Shown here: positions 54,921 through 64,000 of the stretch, piece by piece | Layout: each line of letters begins with the position of its first letter | Position numbering within the stretch: position 1 is the stretch's first letter | From: Sphingobacterium sp. HMA12 | Lineage (GTDB): Bacteria; Bacteroidota; Bacteroidia; Sphingobacteriales; Sphingobacteriaceae | Length of the DNA stretch: 64,000 nt | NCBI RefSeq assembly: GCF_002933815.1 | Contig: NZ_BEYR01000001.1 | Location: forward strand, 1,054,001-1,118,000 | Direction of reading: 5' to 3' | Translations under genes and position numbers: made by a program | Notes under the pieces: generated by a model | The model's database searches: none | Told to the model about the DNA's origin: nothing | What the model saw: the letters and a program-made list of their open reading frames with translations, nothing else

Positions 54921-55490
54921 TTAGCTAGTAGATTTTAGCCTACTTAGTGTTTCAGGTGATATCGCTAGATAAGCCGCCAGGTTAGCATTAGACAAACGCT
55001 GTACGAGTTCAGGATTATTTTTCAATAGATCGCGATAGCGTTCTTTAGCGGTTTGGGTTAATAAGCTGCTAAGTTTATTATTTATAACAGTTAGCCCATA
55101 TTCCAGGATATAAATATAAAAATTATCCCAGCCAGGCATATTTGCTCTCAAGAAGTTAAAGTCGGTGTTGCTGATGCTGAGCACCTCCGTATCTTCTACG
55201 GCTTGGATAAATTCTGTAGCTGGCTGTCTAGAAATGAAGCTGACGATAGAGGTCAAAAAAGTATGCTCAAAGGCCATAAATCGGGTTGCCGTTGATAGTT
55301 CGTCATTGCGAAAATATAGACGCAAACAGCCCTTGCCAACAAAGAAAAGATCATCGGCAATGGATCCCTCGTCGAGAAGATGGTCATTTTTCTTTATCGA
55401 TTGCTGTTTAAAATAAGTTAGGGCCTCCGCTAACTGCTCTTCGGTTAACGCCACTTTTTCACGTAACAATTGTAAAAGTTGCTCTCTCAT
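54921..55490 (-). CDS. Crp/Fnr-family regulator upstream of ilvD
   Basis: A 189-residue protein with a Crp-like beta-roll domain (QQSIKKNDHLLDEGSIADDLFFVGKGCLRLYF) and C-terminal helix-turn-helix (NLAAYLAISPETLSRLKSTS), ending almost at once after the recognition helix. It lies 10 bases upstream of ilvD in the same direction and is probably co-transcribed with it. Ligand unknown. Confidence 0.85.
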   Translation of the reverse strand: MREQLLQLLREKVALTEEQLAEALTYFKQQSIKKNDHLLDEGSIADDLFFVGKGCLRLYFRNDELSTATRFMAFEHTFLTSIVSFISRQPATEFIQAVEDTEVLSISNTDFNFLRANMPGWDNFYIYILEYGLTVINNKLSSLLTQTAKERYRDLLKNNPELVQRLSNANLAAYLAISPETLSRLKSTS

Positions 55491-55832
55491 CGCTTATTAA
55501 TTTATATGTCAAAGATGCAGTTTATATTAGGATATAGTTGTTGACATTGGTCAAAAACGTCAACGATTTATAAAATTTTTAGCTTCCTTTTGAGTGTAAA
55601 AATAAGAGTGACTCACAGGCGTCCAGTTGTTCATCTCACTATTGCGGTAGGGCTGTGTTTGCACAATTAGTTTATGGAGTGTAGGCAGAATTGAAAGTAC
55701 CTCAAAATAGAAGTTTTTAACCCTGAAAATAAGCACTATATTAATTCAATGCGTTTGACGTCTAATTTAATATTATTTAACATTACAACATAAGTATATT
55801 ATCTATATTGTATTCGATAATAAACCTGTATT
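55491..55832. other. Intergenic region, no gene seen
   Basis: A 342-base A/T-rich divergent spacer holding promoters of the Crp-ilvD operon and of the thioredoxin-like gene. No coding frame or strong hairpin found. Confidence 0.5.
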
Positions 55833-57809
55833 ATGAAGAAAGTAATATTGCCTTTTCTGTTGACCTTGGTTTCGACTGTTTTTCTTTCAGTTTTTACTTA
55901 TGCACAGCAGATCAAATCCTATAACGTTGATCAGCAGATTATTAAAAATGGGCTGCCGGCAGGTTGGTTCTTAGCAGAATCCCGAGGCTATTCTTTCTCC
56001 ATTGAAAGACATAGCAACTACGTCGATAAGACACAGTTAAAAATTAGTAGTGTACGCGATAGCAATGGGTATTCAGGTGTTTTGATGCTGAATATCCCTG
56101 AAAACCTAGAAGGAAAGGAAATTGCTTTCGAAGGGAAAATCAAGACAGAGAATATAACTCCTGATGGTTTCGCAGGATTATTTCTCCAATTAAAACCCAA
56201 AGTTGACGTCGAGAATATGGAGTCCCAGAAATTGAATGGAACGCATGACTGGGAAACATTTGGTGTCAGGCTTAAATTAAAACCAAAAGAAACACGAAGT
56301 ATTGCCATTGGAACTTTTATCGTTGGGAAGGGGACAGCCTGGTTCGCCGATCTTACCCTTAAAATAGATGGTAAGGATTATACTAAGGCGCTGCAATACC
56401 CAAGCATAAACAAAGGAGATACTATTTATAATTTCAATTCGCAGTTGAAAGAAATTTCACCGACCACAGATAATATTGTTAAATTAGCTCATACAGCTCA
56501 GATTCGGGGAGAGGTTTTGGCGCAAAATCCCGGTCATGCCATATTAATGGGAAATATTAAAGGCAATAAGGGAGAGGGGGCGACACTTTATAAACCCGAC
56601 GAGATCAGTGCTTTAATCAATTATAAGGACAGCCAGTTTATTCCGACCGATAGTACTGGACATTTTTATATCAATATTTTATTGGATAAGGCGACTTATT
56701 TTGATATAGGTTTTAATACTTTGTATATTTCACCTAACGATTCCATCCATATGATCATCGATGGAACTTATCCGACACGTTCCGAGTTTAGCGGTATTGG
56801 GGCGGAGATACAGAATTATCTGAAAGGGAATCCTCATTATAAGGGTGCTTCTTTTTTGGAAGGCGGAGACAGTGTTCGTCGTAAACTGGAAGACAACTTG
56901 GATTATGTTTTGTCTTCGGAAAAGAAAAGAAATATGGACCTGAAGAAACTGACCAATACCTCTAGCTCATTTCAATATATTGAAAAAGCTCGGACAAAAG
57001 CCAATGTCATAAATAGTTTAGCTGGCTTAAGACAACATTATAAAAGAATGTTCAATAAAAAGGAGCGTATAGATTCTATTCCAGAGCTTATTGATTACGA
57101 TTCCAAGGTTGTTCCTGTTATCAGGCAATATTCATCCAACTTCTTAGATAAAGATTTTTTAGGTTTAATCAATTATCGGTACATTCTTTATACGATCATA
57201 AAATACAATGAAAGCAATAAAAAAATAGAGCCAATACTTGAATGGTCCAAGTTTAACGAACTGAGTTCTGGAATTGACAAGGCAATGAAAACGAGTGATG
57301 AAGTGCTTTTAAATAAGCTAAAAAACGATATTAATGGCATGTCAAACCAAATATATCGAAATGCCGTTTTAAGTAAATTTTCATCCGTTTCAAGTCTAAT
57401 GAAGGGAAATCAAGCTTCGGATTTCGATTTTGAGGATGAAAAAGGCAAGCGTCGAAAACTTTCTGAATTTAAGGGCAAACCTATTTTTATTGATCTATGG
57501 GCTACTTGGTGCGTGCCTTGTCTGGAACAAAAGCCAGAATTCGAACGACTTGCAGTGACATATAAAAATAAGGCTGCCTTTTTGTCTATATCATTGGATA
57601 ATGATAAAAATAGATGGTTGAGCTTTTTGAAAAATAAGAAGTTAATTGCTTTTGAAGGGTGGAGCAATTTTCGATCGCTTTCGATGTATAACGTAGTAGG
57701 TATTCCTAGGTATATCTTAATTGATAAAGACTTCAATATTTTTAATTTGGATGCTTCAACTGATTTTTCAAAGGTAATTAAAGAATATTTTAGTATCGAA
57801 ACAAAATAG
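55833..57809 (+). CDS. Secreted thioredoxin-like (TlpA-type) protein with long N-terminal domain
   Basis: A 658-residue secreted protein (signal peptide 1-24, ending YAQQ). The C-terminal domain has a TlpA/thioredoxin fold with active site WCVPC (LWATWCVPCLEQKPEF) and the cis-Pro strand VGIPRYILID. Residues 25-180 form a beta-sandwich like those found in carbohydrate- or ligand-binding surface proteins (IPENLEGKEIAFEGKIKT). The middle part is helical. Bacteroidota commonly have such secreted redox proteins in surface-assembly operons. No partner is visible; function unknown. Confidence 0.75.
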   Translation: MKKVILPFLLTLVSTVFLSVFTYAQQIKSYNVDQQIIKNGLPAGWFLAESRGYSFSIERHSNYVDKTQLKISSVRDSNGYSGVLMLNIPENLEGKEIAFEGKIKTENITPDGFAGLFLQLKPKVDVENMESQKLNGTHDWETFGVRLKLKPKETRSIAIGTFIVGKGTAWFADLTLKIDGKDYTKALQYPSINKGDTIYNFNSQLKEISPTTDNIVKLAHTAQIRGEVLAQNPGHAILMGNIKGNKGEGATLYKPDEISALINYKDSQFIPTDSTGHFYINILLDKATYFDIGFNTLYISPNDSIHMIIDGTYPTRSEFSGIGAEIQNYLKGNPHYKGASFLEGGDSVRRKLEDNLDYVLSSEKKRNMDLKKLTNTSSSFQYIEKARTKANVINSLAGLRQHYKRMFNKKERIDSIPELIDYDSKVVPVIRQYSSNFLDKDFLGLINYRYILYTIIKYNESNKKIEPILEWSKFNELSSGIDKAMKTSDEVLLNKLKNDINGMSNQIYRNAVLSKFSSVSSLMKGNQASDFDFEDEKGKRRKLSEFKGKPIFIDLWATWCVPCLEQKPEFERLAVTYKNKAAFLSISLDNDKNRWLSFLKNKKLIAFEGWSNFRSLSMYNVVGIPRYILIDKDFNIFNLDASTDFSKVIKEYFSIETK

Positions 57810-57913
57810 CTAGTACAAATGCCCATTTCAATAACTTACATAATTAGGATAGTATCAAATGAGAAAACGTTATATAGTTATCCCAAAAGATAAAGGGCCG
57901 CAGAATTATTGGG

Positions 57914-57985
57914 CTAAGCCTTTTGCACTCCTAAACGAATTCGTTCAGCAAGATTGATATCTTCAATATTTACCTTATCGTGCAT
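57914..57985 (-). pseudogene. Short remnant: possible partner protein of the zeta-like kinase
   Basis: A 23-codon frame (MHDKVNIEDINLAERIRLGV, then QKA and stop), 22 bases after the kinase remnant end and on the same strand. It fits a truncated small partner-type protein; low certainty. Confidence 0.3.
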
Positions 57986-58006
57986 TATGATATCTCGATT
58001 TTAGTG

Positions 58007-58587
58007 TTAACCAAATTTCGCTATTTGAAACGAATTCTCCAAATTTACCACCCTGTCTAGTCCGGGTATTAAATCCATGTTATCAAAAATCAACCAGCGA
58101 TCACATATCGGAATATAGATGTTAAACAGGTTTTTTAAACCACGATGATATCGTCTTTCTATAACATCAGATGGAATATTGTGTTCCCCGTTTTCTACTC
58201 TTTTCTTTACACGTTGTATAGCTAGTGAAGGTGAATCGAGCCAAAAATAGAGTAAAGTGACTGAATAGCCCATTTTTTGAGCATCGATCACTAAATTTTT
58301 ATAGCTTTGAGTGGACAGCGTTTTTTCAAATGCAAATCAACTTTGGACTTTATTAATTCCGCTATACGCTCCAAAATAATTCGTCCAGCTGATACAGCTA
58401 CGCTTTGTGGTGAAAGGAGAAATACCTACTGCTATCTTGTGTCGGCATTTACAAATTCCCTGCAATCTAAAATCTCAGGTAGAACAGTATAACTTGCAGT
58501 TGTTTTTTCTGCTCCATTGCACCCAGAGATAATGTAGATATTTGGCGTATGCAGATTTTTTGTCAAAATAGGGAAAAAATTGAACAT
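58007..58587 (-). pseudogene. Decayed zeta-toxin-like kinase gene
   Basis: The minus strand has a phosphotransferase-like frame broken by frameshifts. The start shows IYIISGCNGAEKTT, a damaged Walker A site (expected GPNGAGKTT); FVNAD and AGRIILERIAELIKSKVD follow; and the last 94 codons are an intact frame with YSVTLLYFWLDSPSLAIQRV, GEHNIPSDVIERRYHRGLKN and DRWLIFDNM, the end of zeta-type predicted kinases. At least one single-base deletion lies near 58335 and another upstream, so the gene is dead. Confidence 0.6.
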
Positions 58588-58604
58588 ATTTAATACTCTT
58601 TATT

Positions 58605-60332
58605 TTATTTTGCCTCAAATTTTTGTGTTGCTACCACTTCGCCGCTTGGAATGTAGTACATCATCCGTATAGGTACTAGACCTTTCCTTATAGTGATAGG
58701 TACATATATTTTGACGGACGTGTTATTGTATGAAATTACTTTTGCAGGTACATCACCTACGAAAACATTTACCATGCTGTACATATTTGCAAATCCCTTG
58801 CCTGTGATCGTTAGGATATCTCCAGCATATCCGCTAGCCGGTGAAAAGCTATCGATACGAATACCCGGTACATCAATTATTTCACCTTCATCAGGATAAA
58901 CAGGGTAGTAATCACCGCCACCAATGCCAACTTGAAATCTTTCTTTCCCAAAGTTGGCATTCCAAAGTTTAAATTTTAACATCGAATTCTTTGCAGCACC
59001 ACTAAAGATCTCAAAGTCATTTATCTTAATAACGTAGTTGGTATTATCTAAAAAATTTCCTTTTAGCGTGATTTCATCCCCGATATAATAGGGCATTTTA
59101 TTTTGGATCTCATATTTTAACTTCTTAATTTCTATTGGTTTTGTAAGTACAATATTGCCGTATTGTGGGGTATTAATAGTTATTTTGTAACTACCATCGG
59201 GCAGATTGGGCATTTGAAAATACATGCTATCTGGACCATAATAGGAAAGTCCAGAAGAAAGACTATCACCTACAAAGATTTTCATATTGTAATAATCCGA
59301 TCCAAAATACCGGAATAAATCGGTGAATCGCATGGTATTCATCTGTCTTGGATGCGCAACAATATTTGTCGTTTCAAAGATGTCTTGATTGGGGCGGATC
59401 AATTCAAGCTTTTGTTTGGCAATAATTGTATCTACACCATTATAATACCCCAAACGGATAGACTGTTGGGTTATATTAAGCCCAGAAAGGTTTATTTTGC
59501 CGTTGTCATCGAAATACGATAGACTTCTGTTGCTGATAATAAGGTTAAAATTTGAAACGCCCCAATGGAGGCCATAACTTTTGAAAGGAATATCATCACC
59601 AAAATAATGAGGGCCATTCACGCTGAATTCTACCTTTCCAAGCAGTTTGATATTAGCCAGGCTTTGTTCTCTTGAAAAGTTTGAGTTCGGCCCGTTGTTA
59701 GACTTGCTGACGAGAATTGTCATGGTCTGGCCATGATTCCCCAGATCTTTAGGAATTAAAATATCTATTGACTCATTGTTGCGTTGCAATATACTGAGTT
59801 CCCTTTGGGGGTACATGTTGCTTACCTTTACTATATTGTAGTTGTTCAGCTGCTTAAAATTTCCTGTTAGACGGAGCGTGTCACCCAAGGTGATCGGCAA
59901 TACACTTTGCTGATCTACCCAAAAGTCCTTAACCGTGAAAGATATGGCGTCACTTTGGTATAACTGTTTTTCAGTCTGTATATAGTAATAATAGGAATAA
60001 TAGGCATCGAGCTCAAAAACCGATTTGGATTTATACTCCAAATTAATTGGTCCAGCTTTCACAGTCTTTCCAAGCGATACCTTTTCAGGATTGCTATTGT
60101 TTACCCCCATGATCATAAAACCATGGTCTAAGATGACTTCATCATTTAGATACTGTACCTCGGCATTTAGAGTCACAATTGATGCCGTAACATTGCCTGC
60201 TAGAAGAGCCTTTATCTGTATTGGTTTGGTATCAGGGATGATTTCTTCCTTCGTGCTACAACCTAGCCATGCAAAGCCCATCACTGCGTAGAGAAAGATC
60301 TGAAAAAGAGAATATCGGTTAATTTTCTTCAT
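58605..60332 (-). CDS. TIG-domain lipoprotein, array member 4
   Basis: A 575-residue lipoprotein (lipobox WLGC), last of a tandem set. The start ATG 60332 (MKKINRYS) is used, since the upstream TTG lies in the previous gene's end. N-terminal part: a fibronectin-type-like domain with LNAEVQYLNDEVILDHGFM; several beta domains follow; the C-terminal IPT/TIG domain shows FSPASGYAGDILTITGKGFA and NVFVGDVPAKVISYNNTSVK. The family is a surface-exposed or outer-membrane lipoprotein of unknown partner. Confidence 0.75.
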   Translation of the reverse strand: MKKINRYSLFQIFLYAVMGFAWLGCSTKEEIIPDTKPIQIKALLAGNVTASIVTLNAEVQYLNDEVILDHGFMIMGVNNSNPEKVSLGKTVKAGPINLEYKSKSVFELDAYYSYYYYIQTEKQLYQSDAISFTVKDFWVDQQSVLPITLGDTLRLTGNFKQLNNYNIVKVSNMYPQRELSILQRNNESIDILIPKDLGNHGQTMTILVSKSNNGPNSNFSREQSLANIKLLGKVEFSVNGPHYFGDDIPFKSYGLHWGVSNFNLIISNRSLSYFDDNGKINLSGLNITQQSIRLGYYNGVDTIIAKQKLELIRPNQDIFETTNIVAHPRQMNTMRFTDLFRYFGSDYYNMKIFVGDSLSSGLSYYGPDSMYFQMPNLPDGSYKITINTPQYGNIVLTKPIEIKKLKYEIQNKMPYYIGDEITLKGNFLDNTNYVIKINDFEIFSGAAKNSMLKFKLWNANFGKERFQVGIGGGDYYPVYPDEGEIIDVPGIRIDSFSPASGYAGDILTITGKGFANMYSMVNVFVGDVPAKVISYNNTSVKIYVPITIRKGLVPIRMMYYIPSGEVVATQKFEAK

Positions 60333-60336
60333 AATA

Positions 60337-62028
60337 TTACAGGATTTCAATGTATTGGTTGGTATCCAAATACTTATTATCGTAATTGAAATTTAAGATT
60401 ATTTTATACTTTCCAGCAAGTAAAGTATACGGTGGAGTCACCTGGAGCGTTTCACCATCTACATGTGACGGAAAGATTGCATAGTTGTCAAAAAAGACCG
60501 TATAGACATCATTCAATCCTTTCCCTTTGATCGTTATATTCCCACCAACCGAAACAGTTTTCTGGCTAATACTCGTAAACTGGGGCTCCAATATTTTTAG
60601 GTCCTGTTCGAGAACACCCTCCATCTGTAATTTATGGTTGCCCGGGGCTGCCTGAGGTATCACGATATCAAGCTCAGTGGCTGATTTTGCTTTATAGGCT
60701 TCTACAGAATGGGCCAATGCGACCACATATGAACGTCCGGCTATAAAGCTCCCAGTCAAGGTCATTTTATCCAGAAGATATACTTCTTTCCGAGGTAATG
60801 GGTTGAGTGCAATTTTTTTTACCGTGATCATGTTACTGCTTTTGACTGTATACATCGGCGATACAAACTCTAGTGCGTATTGACCTTCAGGTATATTATT
60901 CATACTAAAATGCAGATATTGCTGAAAAAAAGGATCAATAATCTTATGGTTTCCCAATCGAATCTCAGGGAGCGAACCACCATAGTATTTGTAAAAATCA
61001 AAATTATCAATAAAGATCGATTCATACGGGTGGTAACCATTGGGCTCAAACTTAAGATGGGACAGGGAGGGGACTTTGAGTTGTAGCGGTTCGGCAAATT
61101 CCACCACTTCATTCCCATAATCAATTGCCCACTTGATCTTATTACCCGTAAATGGCCCAAAGTCGGCAAAGGTCAAAACAGGGGTATATTCAACGGATTT
61201 TCCATTCATCACAACTTTAAGAGTTCCCGTTACTGGTTTTTCGATACCGATGCCACTGAGCGGCAATACATCACCATAATAATAGGTATTTGGCAATGGT
61301 GTATTGACGGTTCCCAATAGGTTTACTGTTAATAGTTTTCGTCTATATTGGTTTGATCCATTCTCCTTTTTATGAAGCAAATAAATTTCCAGCGACTGAC
61401 CATGATTTTTATTGGTAGCAGGAAGTATAAAAGACAGCTCCGAGTTATCTTTAGAAATTTCAAAGGGCACGGTTTCACTAGATTCAGCTCCTAAGCTGAT
61501 GAGGTAGCTACTGTTCAGCTGCGCGAAGTCCCCCTTTATCCTTGCCTTTTGACCTATCTTCGCATAGCGTATATTATCCTTATCAATTTGAATAAGGTCT
61601 ACTGAGAAGCTATTCTGTTCGCCCTTATAGAAGGCTTTTTTCGTTTTCACATACAAGCTAAATCCATAGGTCTGACCCACTACAAAGCTGGTTTTTGCTT
61701 TGTAACCATAGGCGACCTTTCCAACTTTGGCAGATTCTTTTCCCATACTGATCTCAATCGGGTTTTGTGGGTCCTTACTGAGATCATAGAGCATAAAACC
61801 CATATCCAGGATCTCTTCTTTGTTGAGGCTGTTGATATTTCCTACAAACTGGATTTCATTTACCGACATTATCTTCGCTTCCAATGTCTCCAATTCGATT
61901 GCCACTGAATTGCTATTGTCGATCGTTTTTGTTTTTTCACAGGATGCTAACGTCAGGGCAATAAGAAAGCCACAATAGCGTAAGATGTTCCTGTACGTTA
62001 TCAGGTTAATAGAGTTCAAAATAGTCAT
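60337..62028 (-). CDS. TIG-domain lipoprotein, array member 3
   Basis: A 563-residue lipoprotein (lipobox LASC). It overlaps the end of the previous gene by 23 bases (62006-62028), which implies translational coupling. It shares with its neighbours FVGNINSLNKEEILDMGFM and the same strand order; the C-terminus has the TIG pattern ISQKTVSVGGNITIKGKGLN and VFFDNYAIFPSH. The sequences have diverged enough to show old duplication. Confidence 0.75.
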   Translation of the reverse strand: MTILNSINLITYRNILRYCGFLIALTLASCEKTKTIDNSNSVAIELETLEAKIMSVNEIQFVGNINSLNKEEILDMGFMLYDLSKDPQNPIEISMGKESAKVGKVAYGYKAKTSFVVGQTYGFSLYVKTKKAFYKGEQNSFSVDLIQIDKDNIRYAKIGQKARIKGDFAQLNSSYLISLGAESSETVPFEISKDNSELSFILPATNKNHGQSLEIYLLHKKENGSNQYRRKLLTVNLLGTVNTPLPNTYYYGDVLPLSGIGIEKPVTGTLKVVMNGKSVEYTPVLTFADFGPFTGNKIKWAIDYGNEVVEFAEPLQLKVPSLSHLKFEPNGYHPYESIFIDNFDFYKYYGGSLPEIRLGNHKIIDPFFQQYLHFSMNNIPEGQYALEFVSPMYTVKSSNMITVKKIALNPLPRKEVYLLDKMTLTGSFIAGRSYVVALAHSVEAYKAKSATELDIVIPQAAPGNHKLQMEGVLEQDLKILEPQFTSISQKTVSVGGNITIKGKGLNDVYTVFFDNYAIFPSHVDGETLQVTPPYTLLAGKYKIILNFNYDNKYLDTNQYIEIL

Positions 62029-63712
62029 CGCTCTGGTATAGTTTTTCGTTCATATAATAATTGATCCGTACTTTCCCGGTTCCATTTATCCTTGGGATCG
62101 AAAAAGTGACCTTATTGTTATTGATGATCACTGGTCGTAAGTCCTGGTCACCCAACATAAACTTGCTGGCGTAGGCTATTCCTTTGCCTTCAATGGTCAG
62201 GATATCGCCTGACATTCCGCGTTTAGGATAAAAGGTGTCGAAAGTAAATCCATTGGACGTGAAATTTAACGCCTTATCAATAATTACATATTCATCATAG
62301 GTCTTAGGATAACCAATCCTGACGGTCTTCACCAGATCAAACAAATTAGTGATCTGGAATTTCAGCATACCATTTTCAGCTATGCCATTCCCTATACTTT
62401 TTCCGTCCTGATCAAATATCACATAAGGTTTACCGGCAATAAAATTCCCCTGAGCAGTTACTGTCTCTCCCCAAAAACCGCCCGAACGGTCCATTGTTGT
62501 CCAAGCTAGTTCCTGAACTTTTATTTTTTGCAGATATTTATACGTGTAGAAGCGACTTTTTATGACTAGATCATGTTCTCCGATGGGAAGTTGAGAAGCT
62601 GCCATGCTGAGTTGATGGCTCCGATAATCGTATCCGCCTGTGATAGACTTTCCACCTATGGTCATCTCCATTTCGGGGAAAAATAAAGCCATGTCTCTAG
62701 ATTCAAGTGAAAATTCCCCACTCGGATGTATCGTTGTTTGAGACATATGAGCATCCATCTCAGTAGCTGAAACTAGTTGTAGGGGTTCCTTAAAATACAT
62801 TGTATCTTTTGCATTGCAATAGCCAATCCGAAAACTGGTTCCCTTTAATGTCTTATGGTCAGAGAGTATGATGAAAGACGAAAATGGAAGGACAAGATCA
62901 TTGATCAAAATTTTAATTCGACTATCATTTTCATGCAGCCTTCCGAGGTTAGTAGATGACATTAGGATAATATCGGATGGATAGAACTGTTTTTTCTCCA
63001 ATGGATCCAGCTTAGGCAAAAATTCAATCGCTAACACTTTTTGTTGGTAGACATTGGGATTTTCTCCTTTGCGCACCAGAGATACTTCTATTTCAGTACC
63101 TTTATTTAAATTGAGCGATGGGCCAATCTCGAAACGCAACGATTTTTTGTCCTCGCTTTTTACATAATGGATGTCAAAAAGGTCAAATGCTCCCGAAGCC
63201 TTCAATCTATAATCGGAATCCAGTCCTTCAAAATTACCCGTTACAGTAATCGTTTCTTTACCGTAAGCATATTTTTTAGGCTGGCTGTCAAAAGCAATAT
63301 TATTTAGCGTAAAGCTACGTTCAGCACCTTTGTAAAATGCGTTGTTGGTTTTTATATAAAAATAATAGTTATAACTGATTCGCTGTTCGAATTTTTCGGT
63401 AGGTTTTAGCAGTAAAGATGTTTCCCCAATTTGGGCATTCTTACCTATACTATAATTTTTTTCAGTGGATTTTTTACCATTGGCGTCGATTTTGGTTACC
63501 ATAAAGCCAGCATCCAAAATGGTTTCCTTATTTAAGCTCTTTACGTTGGCCAGCAGCGTGACCTGATTGGCATTGATGCCGGAGAATGAACCAGTTTCAA
63601 TAACAGTTGGCTCCTGACTGATTGCTTCTTCGTTGGGCAAGGGCTCTTTGTCGCCACAAGCAGAGAAAGCGCATATGATTATACTTATAATCAGTGCATA
63701 TAGGTGTTTCAT
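62006..63712 (-). CDS. TIG-domain lipoprotein, array member 2
   Basis: A 568-residue lipoprotein (lipobox FSAC, then GDKEPLPNEEA). N-terminal domain: TLLANVKSLNKETILDAGFM and ISYNYYFYIKTNNAFYKG; C-terminal TIG domain: FYPKRGMSGDILTIEGKGIA and FMLGDQDLRPVIINN. The order of domains equals that of the next two genes. It lies 5 bases after the array member 1 stop. Confidence 0.75.
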   Translation of the reverse strand: MKHLYALIISIIICAFSACGDKEPLPNEEAISQEPTVIETGSFSGINANQVTLLANVKSLNKETILDAGFMVTKIDANGKKSTEKNYSIGKNAQIGETSLLLKPTEKFEQRISYNYYFYIKTNNAFYKGAERSFTLNNIAFDSQPKKYAYGKETITVTGNFEGLDSDYRLKASGAFDLFDIHYVKSEDKKSLRFEIGPSLNLNKGTEIEVSLVRKGENPNVYQQKVLAIEFLPKLDPLEKKQFYPSDIILMSSTNLGRLHENDSRIKILINDLVLPFSSFIILSDHKTLKGTSFRIGYCNAKDTMYFKEPLQLVSATEMDAHMSQTTIHPSGEFSLESRDMALFFPEMEMTIGGKSITGGYDYRSHQLSMAASQLPIGEHDLVIKSRFYTYKYLQKIKVQELAWTTMDRSGGFWGETVTAQGNFIAGKPYVIFDQDGKSIGNGIAENGMLKFQITNLFDLVKTVRIGYPKTYDEYVIIDKALNFTSNGFTFDTFYPKRGMSGDILTIEGKGIAYASKFMLGDQDLRPVIINNNKVTFSIPRINGTGKVRINYYMNEKLYQSDDYFELY

Positions 63713-63717
63713 CTCTA

Positions 63718-64000
63718 TTAATATTTTAGCTCGAAAAACTGTTCAGAAGTGAACCATTCTCCATTTTGAAAAATTGATATTTTATATTTTCCAGGTAGGA
63801 TGTACATGGGCATATAAAGATAGGCATTCCCATAGTCATCAATCGTTGGGAAAAGGACGTTCTCACCGATGTGGACAGTAGCGCCTCTTAAATTCTGCCC
63901 CTGCAAGTTTATTTTAGTATTGTAGTTACCGCTCAAAGGTGAAATCCCAGTAAATGTTGCTTGCTTTATCGCAACTTTAAGATTGGTATCGACCCAGATG
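63718..64000 (-). CDS. TIG-domain lipoprotein, array member 1 (5' part outside window)
   Basis: The frame is open to the end of the window. The C-terminal 93 residues include the TIG pattern ISPLSGNYNTKINLQGQNL and ATVHIGENVLFPTIDD, then ILPGKYKISIFQNGEW. It is the most upstream visible member of the tandem array. Confidence 0.7.
   Translation of the reverse strand, partial: IWVDTNLKVAIKQATFTGISPLSGNYNTKINLQGQNLRGATVHIGENVLFPTIDDYGNAYLYMPMYILPGKYKISIFQNGEWFTSEQFFELKY

Overview
The window looks like chromosomal DNA of a Bacteroidota bacterium, most likely a Sphingobacteriaceae member (Sphingobacterium or Pedobacter type). Reasons: low-GC, A/T-rich spacers; many start codons without a clear Shine-Dalgarno sequence; LytS/LytTR two-component genes; many secreted or lipoprotein genes with short lipoboxes; large AraC, Crp/Fnr and MocR regulators beside single enzyme genes; and promoter-like TAnnTTTG boxes. 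No rRNA, tRNA, CRISPR array, intact IS element or prophage was recognised.

Layout. 1-5.7 kb: the end of an enolase-superfamily enzyme, a tandem pair of secreted C39-like papain-fold proteins (one has lost its catalytic Cys and His), a TfoX-like protein and several secreted or membrane proteins of unknown function. 5.9-16.2 kb: a large catalase, an SDR, an acetyltransferase/hydrolase/AraC group, a MerR regulator divergent from an epoxide-hydrolase-like gene across a clear dyad operator, a TetX-like monooxygenase and an MFS transporter with a duplicated 26-bp promoter repeat. 16.3-22.3 kb: the most interesting part. A LytS/LytTR pair converges on a small RiPP locus: a full-length class I lanthipeptide dehydratase (LanB), a stand-alone receiver protein and, upstream, a 46-codon gene whose product has a nisin-like FxLD leader box and a Ser/Thr-rich, cysteine-free tail. 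A terminator follows the 46-codon gene.

22.3-39.1 kb: single enzymes and regulators, including a SMP-30-like protein, an S41 peptidase, HchA and a SUKH protein. A four-gene oxidoreductase/cupin/CMD operon lies divergent from an AraC gene. 39.3-53.2 kb: a region full of gene debris (truncated HxlR, methyltransferase, kinase, DUF5694, HAD and other remnants joined at sharp junctions) between intact acetyltransferases, a trypsin-like lipoprotein, a MocR/MFS pair and another SDR/AraC module. 53.2-64 kb: a Crp-ilvD operon, a thioredoxin-like lipid- or cell-surface-type secreted protein, a decayed zeta-like kinase, and a tandem array of four related TIG-domain lipoproteins that runs off the window.

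How genes work together: three related AraC regulators each sit next to an SDR enzyme. Two of the SDR promoters share the same direct-repeat operator (21-bp period) at the same distance from an AACTTTG box, which points to duplicated regulator-enzyme modules. The LytS/LytTR pair, the receiver-only protein and the LanB operon probably form one regulated peptide-modification system; this is inference from arrangement.
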